Assembly: GCA_021432635.1 (NCBI GenBank)
Contig: MU270018.1
Span: 1,366,796 to 1,430,795 of the forward strand
Direction of reading: 5' to 3'
Source of the DNA: Thozetella sp. PMI_491
Lineage: Eukaryota > Ascomycota > Sordariomycetes > Chaetosphaeriales > Chaetosphaeriaceae
DNA length: 64,000 bases
A program made the position numbers and the translations under genes. Positions 47,047 through 57,531 of the stretch are shown piece after piece (positions within the stretch are counted from its first letter, which is position 1; the number at the start of each line of letters is the position of its first letter). Below the pieces are notes generated by a model. It saw only the letters and a list, made by a program, of their open reading frames with translations. It made no database searches and had not been told where the DNA came from.

Positions 47047-48381
47047 GCAACCGGCGAGCCTCGGCTCCCGTCAACAGCTTCGTCCCACCGCTTCCCTTCC
47101 ACCCCAAAGGATGGATGCCGGTCGGGGTTTAGGACGGACTCTAGATTGCTTCGCCTTTCTCGCTCGTGTAGAACGAAAGGCTTGGGCTGGCTGGCTTTTA
47201 AGGAGGCGTGCATAGGAAGTGGACTAACCGGAGCCACGGAACCGCCGGGGGAGACGGAACGGAGAATTGCGTTTTATTGTGTTTTTCTCAAAGCACGTTG
47301 AAACGTGTGTGTATTTTCGATCTCTTTGGGCATACGTGAGGGAATTGCGACGGGTGGTTGGGGGGTCACATCACAGAGCTGCTTTTTCCCCATTACTCTG
47401 CTAGTACTACTCGTTTGCTTTTTCCACACTTCGAGCCTCTCCGCGTTGGTTGTGTTGAGGGCTGCGGTACATTTGTGGTGTTTGTCTCTTCCTTTCCTGT
47501 CACTGGTCGGCCCTGGCTGATAGGGCCTTCGAGGGACAAGCTAATAAGGGATCGGGCTGTCCGTCCATCCATCCTCTCGCTTCATCTGGTACCATGTCTC
47601 TAGATAATAGATCGACCTATCTTCTGCCTACATCACCCAATTTTGCAGCCGTAGCGACCGCGGACAGACCCAGGCTCCACGTGCCCACCGACCTGAGGGT
47701 CGCCGGCACGCCAGGCACCCTCGTGTGAGCTAAGCGCACTTTCTCCAAACGCGTGAACACGCTAAACGCGTCTTCTTGGCTCCTGGCATGATTAAGGGGT
47801 TTTTGACGTTACTCTGTGATCGTGTAACGGAACGGTCGACCCAACCGGACACCGCGTTGACTCGAAATTACTTTTAGTCCACCACAGGAAGAGTCTAAGC
47901 ACTTTGACTTGAGTCTATTATGATATATGGGGTCTCGCTCGCAGCAAGAGGCTCACCTCATCCCACCGGCTTCAGTCTGGAAGTAATGGTGCTCCGAGGT
48001 TGGCAGAGATCGGGCCTCGCAGAGATATCGAATGGCACTTAATTCAGACCGGTTATAGAGTCGCACCGAGAGCTCTTCGAAGTCACAATTGTCCTGTCAG
48101 CTCGCATTCCGGCTAATTAACTCGACTATCTGAAATATTTCTCCGTGTCCAAGTAATCACAGTTGCAACTCGCCCGATGTCTAGGATATCTTCAGCTCCA
48201 CCTCTCCTCACCTCTTACACACACTCAAACAAAGGAAAGCAATTAGCCAGACAGCTAGTGGGAAGGAAAGAAACCACGAAAGGGAAGAAACCCCGCCGTG
48301 CCTGTTGACCAGGCCAAGTGTACACCCAGTAGCGCTGAATTGCTTTCGCGGCTGTCGGTCAATTTTTGCCTAGGGGTTGCT
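47047..48381. other. intergenic between convergent YPT1 and 51559 gene
   Basis: About 1.3 kb. The first half is YPT1 3'UTR. From 47600 to 48300 even chance frames are scarce and the DNA is AT-richer. A direct repeat of AAACGCGT lies at 47748-47771. No gene supported. Confidence 0.55.
47748..47771. promoter_or_regulatory. pair of MCB-like AAACGCGT sites
   Basis: Two copies of AAACGCGT separated by 9 nt (period 17). ACGCGT is the core MluI cell-cycle box bound by Mbp1-type factors. The pair lies between two convergent 3' ends, not in a known promoter. Confidence 0.4.
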
Positions 48382-51300
48382 CTATGCAAGACCCAACCAC
48401 TTCAGTGCCTTCCGGCTGTTGCCTTTCTGCATCTGTACCTTGCGCTGGCGCAAGAACATGGGCATCACTCTCTTGACTTCCTGGTCGAAGTCCTCATCTT
48501 CTTCGTCAGTATCGAGCCACCCGAAAAGCGACTCCCTGTCGCCTCTGCCATGTCGCGAGCGCCGTGACCGTATGGAGTGTAGCCGGCCATTCTTGGTGCT
48601 AGTCCCGGTCCTCCAGGTCTTACCGGACCTGCCGGACCTGCCCGAACGGATGGAGATAGATATCGAAGGACGGCTCCTCACAGATTCAATAGGCGAGGGC
48701 GGACGCTGTGGGAGAGGGGGCATGGGCGGCACTGCAGGGACTGGTGGGATAGACGCGGTTGACGAGATGGGTGCCTTCTCAGATGGCGGAGGGTGTTCCC
48801 GCGGGTAAGAGTAGGTGCTTTCAATGGCACTCGACGCATTCTGACCCTTAGCTGGCCCCTGGTTGGGCAAGGCTGCTTGCGAGGCTACTTTTCGTGGAGC
48901 ATGCTCCGGGATGTAGTAGGGGGAGATGGAAATGAGAATCTTCCAGATCGTGGAAATGAACGTTGCGATCTCAGAGTCGCTGGCCGAAGACGTGAGCAAG
49001 AAGTTGGCTCGGGAGAAAGGCTGCCAGGTGCTTCTAGAGAAGGACTGGGTTGACGTCAGAGACGACACCGTTGAGGATGGCTGGAGACCGACGGAGCCAC
49101 GGCCTTCTCTATCGCTGTTCTTGCCAGGCGACCCTCTGGGGCGAAGGTGAGCAGGGGCGACGGGCTCGGAGTCCTCACCATCCAAGATGCCAGCGACGTT
49201 GACAATATCAGAGCCGATGAGCTTCTGCAGTGCAAGGACGGTGGAGAGATGCTCGGGCGGATATTCGAGAAGTAGGAATCGTACATCTGGGTGGGCGGCC
49301 AAGTAGAGCTCAAGATGCTGAATAACAAGCGTAGCGAGGAGGGTGTGGTTCGTCAAGGGGCTGTCCCGGGCTCGCCTCGCCGGTGGCTGGGCCACGAATT
49401 GCTGCATAACCATTGCGATCAGATACCTGTCCCGGATGTTAGCACGTTCAAACGAAAATAGTATGGTCTATCCCATACCTAAGTTCTAACCGGCCGCTAC
49501 GGGAGAGGCCGCTCGGCTTGCTACCTAGTTTCTCTAACTGGCCGGTGATCGCTGAGCTATACTCCTTCTTCACACCTTGCTGGGCACCTATGGCGAGGAT
49601 AAGGTCAATGCCCTTCTCTTGTTTCGACCGTTTGGGAGACTGCGACTCGGACTGCCGAAAGATTGGTCTCCAAAGTGAACCAACCTCAGGCAGGACAGGG
49701 AAATGGGATTGGCGATAACCGTCCTCGGCGTGGAGGTAGCCATCGAGGGTCGAACGTAGAGAGTTGTGTAGACCAACAGCAGTTTGTGCGTATGTAGACA
49801 GCGTGCAGAACCGCTTGTTCGGGTTAAACTCTGGCTTGTTAGAGGATGGTGCCGATGGCATTGCTGCTAACAATGTTGTCTTAATTGCGTGGGGTGTCTC
49901 ATTCCGGGTCCAAGAGGGTAGCCCATAGGAGCCATGAGACGCGAAAGGGTCGTATTCATCTGTGTCCAGAATCGCAGCATCGGGATGCCGGACAGCACCC
50001 AGTGATATTCTATTCTTTTCGCTCGTTGATCTTGACGTTTGTGATGTCGGGGTTGCGGGGACGGCAGCCAGATCATCCGACACTGCCGAATCGCTTTCGG
50101 CAATGATGGGAAACTTCGTTTCTTTCAGACTGTGTATCACGAAGTCGAGCAGTTCGTTGGGCGACTCGTCTGCGAACTGAATGATCAGGTCCTCTACAAG
50201 CGGCAACACTGGCTCAAATGGCAGCTCCTCGGGGTTCCTTGGCCCTGAGCTGCCGTCGTCAACAAAAACTGGTGCGTCCACGCCCCTGTCGACGTATGTG
50301 GCTCTCATGCTCGACCTGCTCTGGGTCCTAGTCGGGGAACGAGTGATAGTTGTCTTACTAGCCTTGACGAAGATAGCCTTGGGCACCTCGAGATAGTTTA
50401 CACTCGATCGGGAAGTAAAGCTGAGGCTAGAGGTACCGAGACAGGACACTGGACGCTGCTTGAGCCGAGATCGTTTCTCAGAACTCGTAGGAGACGACTT
50501 CCGCGACAGGTCGAATCCCAACAGGGTCGGGTTAATGCTGTCTTTTATGTGCTCGCTCCCAAGGAAAATACGGTCCAACGACCTGGCCTTTCGGAAGGCG
50601 TTGTTGGGCGGTGAGTCCTCGATCTGAATAATCTGGGCCTCTCCGATTTCTATCTTGTCCGGAGTGGTAGGAGGTGATGTGAAAACATCGGTTAAGGGTG
50701 AAAAGATGGGATATGTGGACATATCATAGAGCTCACCGGCATGGCTCCGGCAAGCTGAGGTGGCGACGCTTATACGGGTGGGCCGCTTTCTTAGCAGCTC
50801 AGACATGCCACCACCTTTGACCGGTGTAGTAGTGGCGGTAGTCGTGGTGATGCTACTGGTGTCGGATGGTTCGGCAAATGCCATGAACGAATTGGCACCT
50901 AGAAAGCGGTCGTTTAAATCAAGGTGAGGCAGGCTGAGGCTACGAGTGAGCCTATTGTTGATAGTCAGGTCGATGTCCCGGCTCGGAGGATCCAACTCTT
51001 CCGTCTCCAGGTCCAAGGCGTCTGCCGCTCGCATGGCCTGTGTGATTGGATCTTGTGCCAGGTCCTGTCCAGTTATTCCCTCGCTCTCCTGCTCATCGAT
51101 ATGCGTGACTAGAAGCTGATGTTCGGTCTGTATCGAGTTGCGCCAAGTCGAAATGTCCTTTGCGAGCCCGGTCACGCCACCACTGACAAGCCCATTAAAG
51201 ATCGAGTCTGCCCTGGCCAAGTCCCCGCCCGTCTCGTTCTCGCAGATCGCAGATAGGCAGAGCGCGTGAGCATTGGCGGTCCCGCCGTCCAGAAACACCA

Positions 51301-51559
51301 GTCGCTTGTCCTTGGGAGTTGACTGTTGCAGAAAGTGGAGGGCAGCCTCGTGTCGGGCGGTGGCGGCGAGGTGGACCTCGCGGATGAACTGCCGGGCGTC
51401 GAACGGCTCCCGGACTCCTTCCTTTTCCAGGTACTCCTGGATACTTGGGAGGATCAGAACCTGTCTCGAGGTCGGGAGCAGCTGCAGTTGAGTTGATACG
51501 AGCTCTGCGCGGCCCTCGAAGGCAACCAAGCTGCCGTGATATCTCGGAGCGTAGCCCAT
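48382..51559 (-). CDS. large conserved fungal protein of unknown function
   Basis: Two exons on the minus strand, 51559-49479 and 49426-48382, joined over a 52-nt intron (GTATGG donor, TGCTAAC branch, GACAG acceptor). The product is 1041 aa from ATG 51559; the frame upstream reaches only a TTG codon. The N-terminus (MGYAPRYHGSLVAFEGRAEL, LPPSRQ-like LLPTSRQVLILPS, and FDARQFIREVHLAATARHEAALHFL) looks globular. A long Ser/Thr-rich, probably disordered middle follows (about 200-450). A second ordered part spans about 460-830 (EPVLPLVEDLIIQFADESPNELLDFVIHSL, LAAHPDVRFLLLEYPPEHLSTVLALQKLIG). The tail is basic and Arg/Ser-rich. Fungal relatives are often labelled 'gastric mucin-like', a name from low-complexity similarity that I would not use functionally. 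No enzyme motif seen. Confidence 0.85.
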
Positions 51560-54500
51560 GTTTGCTGTGCCTTTTCTCAAGTCCCAACCATCGAGGTCTT
51601 ATTACATTTGGCCGTAGATATGGTTAGGTGAGAGAGATGGAGAGGAATGCCGAATGGGGATGAGACCCCGCGGTCTCAGAAGGCTCGGCAACGTGTTGAT
51701 CGATAATGGATACGAAAGACAAGGAGCACAGCAAACTCCCCACAGCTCAGAAATGAGGCTGGAATATCCTCCGAGTTGCAGACGAGAAATTTCACCTGGG
51801 GAAAGTCTAGAAGAACGAGGAAACAAGACCCGGAAAGGGGTTGGAGGGGGGCCGGTGGGTAGTAGTGACCTTTTCGGGCAGTGAACTAACAAACCGAATC
51901 GAATGGCTCCCGAGTCAAGGTCGACTAGAACGGCATCGGCGGTCCAACTGTATCTCGTGTATGACGCCACTCGTATTGGAGGGGGAGGGAGGGGGAGGAA
52001 AAGACAAAGTGTGGCGTGAAGAAACTGCAATACTGGAGCCTCTAAATTGGATTATGCCTGTTCAACAACGCCTCAGCTACAAGATGCTTTCTTTTTCTAA
52101 TAATCTCAAATGTTCACATCTCAAGGCCCTCAGGAGGGGAGAGGGGTCGGGTCGGCTAGCGACATAAAAACGCGGGCGTGTAATTGGAAGACCGGGAGGC
52201 TAGTGAAGATCCGTCTAGGTCGGCCGGGACTTGATCTGGCGAGACTAAAAAAAGTAGAGCACGCTGGAGCGGTGCCATCTCGATCACGATCCACTCGTTT
52301 TTAGCGCTTGCTGCTCGCCGAACAGAGGCGGGCTCGGACAGGACATGTGCAGTCTCGCCACGAGACCTGCCTTTGTCGGTGCTGCCGTGACCGTCGTGGC
52401 TACATCCAACGCAGACCAACATGGCTTAGACAGCCATGTGCTGCTGCTACACCCAGGTCCGAGCTCCTGGTCGTTCAGGGGGTCTTGGAGCCGGAGCGGA
52501 GAGATTGCAACCACGCGCGACAGCACCCATCCGTTTTGGGGTTGCATTTTCTAGAGCACAAAAAGGGCCCGTGTAGCGCCCCCCCCGGCGCAACAGCTTG
52601 TCTCCCACGTCCTTTACGAACGCGGCGGGGTCAAGGGCGGGGGAAGCTGAATTGTAAGGTAGAGCGAAGAGAAGGGGGGAGGGTGTTTGACGCTTGTGCA
52701 GCTCGCCGCTTCAAAATTACGACAACGCGAGAGCCGCAGGGGCATGCGCTCTTTCCCTATACTGCACAGCACCTCCCGAAGCCGCCATGCAGGCACGACC
52801 CGTGTTTCCCCTGTGAAATTCAGGCACCAGATGCTAGGTGGGCTGATGGTGAAGGGTCTAGTGTAGCCGCCCAGCTTTAGCTTGCTTGCTTAGCTCGGCC
52901 AAAGAGCGGCCACAGCCCAGAGCGAGCGGAGCAAATTGTAAGTTAGGGGGCTGCAGGCGGTTAATCTGGGCTCAGCGGCCTGCTTTAACCAGCGTCCACG
53001 GTGGCGGCGCGCTCGTGATTGCAACACGCTGTAAACGTGATGGAGGGTGGCTCAGGATGAGAAGAACGTGGGGACACCCTTCCCCCCCCCCTTCCCCTTC
53101 CCCCAAAGATGCCCTAATTAGCAGACAGACCAAGGGTCAAGCTGGAAGCCTCTTGAAGCCATGCCGTGTCTGCTCCCCGCTGCGATGCGCTGGCGACCGA
53201 CGAAAAAGCAACTACATGGAGGGGGAGACGCGCCCGCGTGTGCCGCGTGGCCGGGCCGTGTCTCACTTGTATTCTCTCGAATGGCGAGGCTGAGAGGCTG
53301 CGCTAGGAAGCCAGGATTCCATCCTCGCCGAGACCGTGCCGATCTCGAGGGCGTAGACGAGAATCCCAGCCCCCGAGCTAGCCCCGACATCCCTTCCGTA
53401 CTAGGCCGCCAGGTGCTGCTGTCGGCGAAACTGTGACAAAACGAAACATCGGGCCTGCATGGACCACGGCTTCGAGGAGAGCAGAACTGCGCGGCAGCCG
53501 CGCGATGTGCAAGCTTTGAGAAATCCCTAATAGGTTTCCGTTTGAGGCTGGCAAGATCTCCCACTCTGCTTCTAGGACCTGGGTTCCAGGCGTAGCCCGC
53601 ACATGAAGACCAAAGGTCTCATCTACTCCTCAGAGACACACCTCCTTACCATCTCCGCGCCACAGGTACGACAAAAGGGTCAGATCCCTCTAGGGTAACC
53701 CGTTCGGCCCAGCAGCCCGCTGTCACTTTCCGTAGTGGTTGCGCTCTGACCTGACGTCCACGGTTCAAAGGACGCGGAAGTGGAAGGGGGAGGTCAAAGA
53801 GCAGAGCGATTGCCTGCCAACACATGCCAGCAGAGGCAGCATCAGATGGCAGCCTTGGGGGTCAGACCCTCGCCAAGACGGGGGAACCTGCCCAAGTATA
53901 CTGTTTGCGGCCCTTCCTGCCTTTCCTTCTCCTCCCCGTGGCACACTGTGTCTCCAGAAGGACTTCGTACATAATACCATAGCTGCTCGCAAATGGCCAA
54001 AAGCCAGGTCGTTGCACAAGCTTATTATTTTTTTCTTTCTTGGCCCATGGGTCTGCGTCTATGGTACCGTCGTCGTGGTGCCAAGCAGCAACGAGGAACA
54101 CCCCAGTCATCCAGTGATCTGCACCAGGATATTTACCCCCCACTCCCTCCGCTCTCCACCACCTGTTGCCCGGCAGGCACTAGTGCAACTTTCTTCAACA
54201 ACATCGTTTCCACGCGGAACCGTGGCCTAGCCTCGGGCGGAGGGAATAATTGGCCACGAATCATGGCCGGTGGCTATGCAATGATGTCTTGTTTCCTAAA
54301 GCCTCATACGCGAGACGCAGAAAGGGAAGGGCGAGGTCCTCCGGCCGGCCAGCAGCTATCCGGCATGCAATGGTCTTGCAGTCTTCGCCGCCAATCACTT
54401 CTTGAGAGCATCCCGTCACTGTCCGTATCCCCTGCAGAGTCTGATAGGGTGGCGTTGAAGTTCAGTACCTGGAGGTTCGTATCTATTAAGCTACCTCAGC

Positions 54501-55591
54501 TCGAGAGCAGAACTCCTCGGTATCCTAACGGCTTGGTGCAAACCAACCAAGCCGTTGGCCCTTTGGTCCTCGTCCTATCCCCAGGCCAACTAAATGGCCG
54601 GTGTACGTTTTGCTCCCGTCTTCTCCTCCATATCAAGGCTCAGGCTGTGCATGACTCTTGTCCAAATGACCCTAGGCGACTATGGCGTTCCTTAGTCCTC
54701 TCGGCATGGCGGCAATGCTCTCCGTAAGGCTCAGGTACAATTCACCCCCTGCATGATTGTTAGTTTGATACAATACAGAGGCTGGCCAGGCATGAGGGAG
54801 TGAAAGTCAGTAACCAGCCCTGCAGGCTTGTTCTGGGCCCATTTGGCTCCCTGTTGGCCTTGTAAACTCCCCTGTATCTGAGTCAATTGCTTTTCTTACG
54901 AAGACAGCGGCCTTTTTAATTCCCACGCTAATAAACAAACAGGGGTTGTATTGTAAGCCGATGTAAGGACGTACAGTAGCTGTCGTGTCTCGGTGGGGAG
55001 CGCGGTGGCCGGCAAACACTAGTTCGACTCACAGACCTCCGAGTTACTTCGTACACCGTCAGCCAGATGGGGGGTGGCTTCTTCCCCAACAAAGCCCACC
55101 AGATCCGAGACCCGAAGATGCGCTACCAACCGGCCGCTTCCTTTCCGGCAATGAAAGGGGCTTTCTCTATCCTACCGGCACCGGAATGCGATCCTAGCGG
55201 CAGATGAGAACTTGCCGCCGGCCCCTTGGCTTTCTGCGCGTCAGCAATGGTGCAACATCTGAGCTCGTACTGCCTAACGCGTACCATTGGCGACGCTGGC
55301 ACTTGTACCTGCCGGCTAACAAGGCCTCTTGGCCTTTTAAGTCAAGGCAGCACGTGCCCCATGGCTTCGGGAACTCGGAATGAAACAGAGTTGAGTCTCC
55401 GTGCTCACTGATTTCAATAGTATGGCCTGTCATATTCTTCACAGGTGAGACATCGCATGGCAAGCAAAACATGCATAGTACTAAGCCTCGAGGCGGATCT
55501 TCGGCTACCCCAAGCCACATCAAAAATGCAGCACTACTATCTAGGCTATCATGAAAGCAGCATTGTAGCCGCATTGCAGTGCTGTCCACGC
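51560..55591. other. 4.0-kb intergenic region
   Basis: Between the 5' end of the 51559 gene and the 3' end of the WD40 gene, both minus strand. Pyrimidine-rich near 51600-52030 (likely leader of the 51559 gene). A frame of 244 codons at 53993-54727 (+) lacks domain or coding rhythm. A short GC-rich inverted repeat (GCGCGGC-A-GCCGCGC) occurs near 53488. Nothing else supported. Confidence 0.5.
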
Positions 55592-56835
55592 CTAGTCCTC
55601 GTCGTCCATCAAAGCGGCTAGCTCAGCTTCCTCATCGGCAGTGAGCTGGTTCCCAGGTTCTTCCTCTGCGTCGTCCTTTTCTGAGTCCAAAGGCTTCTGT
55701 TGCTGTTTAACGGCCTCGTCTAAGCCGACTCTATCAAGCGGCCACGTACGCACCGTTCCGTCAATACTGACGCTGCAGATGCGGTTTCCGAGCACAAGCA
55801 GATCTGTGACTTCGTCATAGTGCCCCTGAAGCGAGGCGTAGAGCTTCCCCGACGCGCGGTCCCAGAACTTGACATCCTCGTCCCGTCCGGCTGTGATGAC
55901 CCAATCTGAAGTGACCGCCACCGCGCGAACGTGGTCGCCATGCTCAAACGTGTCATCGTTGGCAAAGGCTTTGAGTCTCGATAAGGACTTTACGGTGCCA
56001 TCGCCACTAGCCGTCCACAAGTCCACCTCGTCTCCCTCAAGATCGAATACTAGTTTGTAGACGCTGGTCTCATGTTCTAAGATTGTCCGGCGCTCCGTGC
56101 TTGTCGCGCCGGGAAGACCGTCAGCCACCTGATCCCATCTGTCGAGCCTAATCTTCCACCGACGAATATGCGGGTCGCTGCTGGCGCTGACCAGAAGGGT
56201 CTCGTCTCCGGTGGACGCTTCTGGGTCAATGGCTAGGTCTTGCACGGCCAGCATGTTGATTGTGTTGTCTTGAAGCGTGTGGAGGCGTTGCCCCGAGGCG
56301 ATATCCCACACGATAATCTTCTTGTCAGATCCGCCGCTGATCAGTATATCTTTGCCCCCGATCTTGGTGGCGACGACGGCTTTGACGAAATCTGAGTGTC
56401 CGATGTACTTGGTACCTACTACGCCCGGGGAGGAAAGGGACCAGGACCAGACAGCTTTGTCCCAAGCGCCGGCGAAGATGGTGCCGGCTCCAGGGCCGCC
56501 GACGCAGACACAAGATACCGGAACCGCCGGCCCCCGGTAGACGGTGCTCGTGTTGCCTTCGTCAACGTCTACTCTCCGCACTGCTCCAGCAGACTCGGCG
56601 ACCAGTATGGCCGAAGAAGGCGACCGGGGATCCGCCACAGCGCCAAGAATCTTAGATTTGAGAAGAATGGGATTGCCATATTTGTTCCCAGATTTGGCGG
56701 CCCTCCTCTCCCGCTTTTCTTGAGCCGCGCTACCCGAGTGTTAGTTCGAAGTCTTCCACTGTCCTCGCGGGGGCGGGAACTAAATACGTACTTGGTCTCA
56801 AAGAAGTGCTCTGGGTTGCTCGATGTATTAAACAT
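55592..56835 (-). CDS. WD40-repeat protein, specific role unknown
   Basis: Two exons on the minus strand, 56835-56792 and 56729-55592, with a 62-nt intron (GTACGT donor, AACTAAC branch, GGTAG acceptor); 393 aa. It starts MFNTSSNPEHFFET, and the junction leads into a basic segment (AAQEKRERRAAKSGNKYGNP). WD-type blades follow from about residue 60: AGAWDKAVWSWSL, GHSDFVKAVVA, ISGGSDKKIIVWDI, VSASSDPHIRRWKI, WTASGDGTVKSLS, HGDHVRAVAV, TAGRDEDVKFWD, GHYDEVTDLLV, VSIDGTVRTWPLD. That is enough for one seven-blade propeller. The C-terminus is acidic (ELAALMDDED). Such proteins are scaffolds; I cannot name the complex. The shadow frame beginning at a GTG at 56638 is internal to this gene. Confidence 0.88.
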
Positions 56836-57238
56836 GTTTTTATAGGCCTGGGATGACTCTTTCAAGGAGGAGATGTGCGTGCCTGGCTCGCGCTGTCAGG
56901 GCCTCAGGTCTTTCGTCCTGGTGGTTTGCTCTGTCTTGAACTTTTAAAGCCCAGGCGGCCGAGCTGGCCAAGGCAGCTGTCGTCGTTGCTGTAGTTTCTT
57001 TCCCGCCCCCTCTGTCAGGGAGGCAACAATTGTGCTGCCTTCAAACTAAGACCGAAACGGTAGGCTCTTTAACCAAGTTTTTCTTCTGTTTTCCTAGAGA
57101 TAGGTTCAGCGATACAGAAAAACAACCTGCGACATCCGTACAAGGTACCTTAGCTATGTCGACGAGTAAATAAACCCATGCCAGCCCGACTAGTAGGCCG
57201 ACTTTTTCCGTCTCGCTGTGTATGAGCATTCAACCTTC

Positions 57239-57249
57239 ACCCTAACCCT
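57239..57249 (-). promoter_or_regulatory. Tbf1-like GGGTTAGGG motif
   Basis: On the minus strand the bases read AGGGTTAGGGT. About 290 bp before the MCL1 start and 400 bp before the WD40 gene start. Confidence 0.4.
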
Positions 57250-57333
57250 GATGGCGGGGTCTTACCCTTTTGCGCCGCCACAGCCGCCCCCCCTTGACTG
57301 AGTAGGCGGACCCCACTTGAGCACATGTCCTAA

Positions 57334-57376
57334 ACGCGCTGAGCTGGTTTTTAATTGACGGACGCGCTCGACGCGT
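57334..57376 (+). promoter_or_regulatory. MCB-like cluster upstream of MCL1
   Basis: Three ACGCG cores in 43 bp: 57334-57338, 57362-57366 and the full ACGCGT box at 57371-57376, about 155-200 bp before the start codon. In yeasts Mbp1/Swi6 (MBF) uses this box to switch on DNA replication genes at G1/S, which fits the downstream gene. Confidence 0.55.
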
Positions 57377-57531
57377 CTCCCCAAAGCCCTAGCCAGCTCC
57401 TATCCCACCCCGTCCGTCTACTGGCAACCGTGACCAGCAAACAAAATAGAGCATGGTCATCGAGCCAACTGCTCTTGTTGCGGTTGACTGCTTCTATTGT
57501 CTTCGGGAACATTTAAGCTGCTAGCAGCATC

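Larger units (their letters stand above)
56836..57531. promoter_or_regulatory. bidirectional promoter region between WD40 gene and MCL1
   Basis: About 700 bp between divergent ATGs. Contains a GGGTTAGGG-type motif at 57239-57249 (as CCCTAACCCTG) and three ACGCG cores at 57334-57376 close to MCL1. Which gene each site serves is inference. Confidence 0.6.

Noticed and set aside
53993-54727. 244-codon + strand frame
   Set aside because: No domain, no plausible introns and unusual residue make-up; the context is promoter-like DNA.
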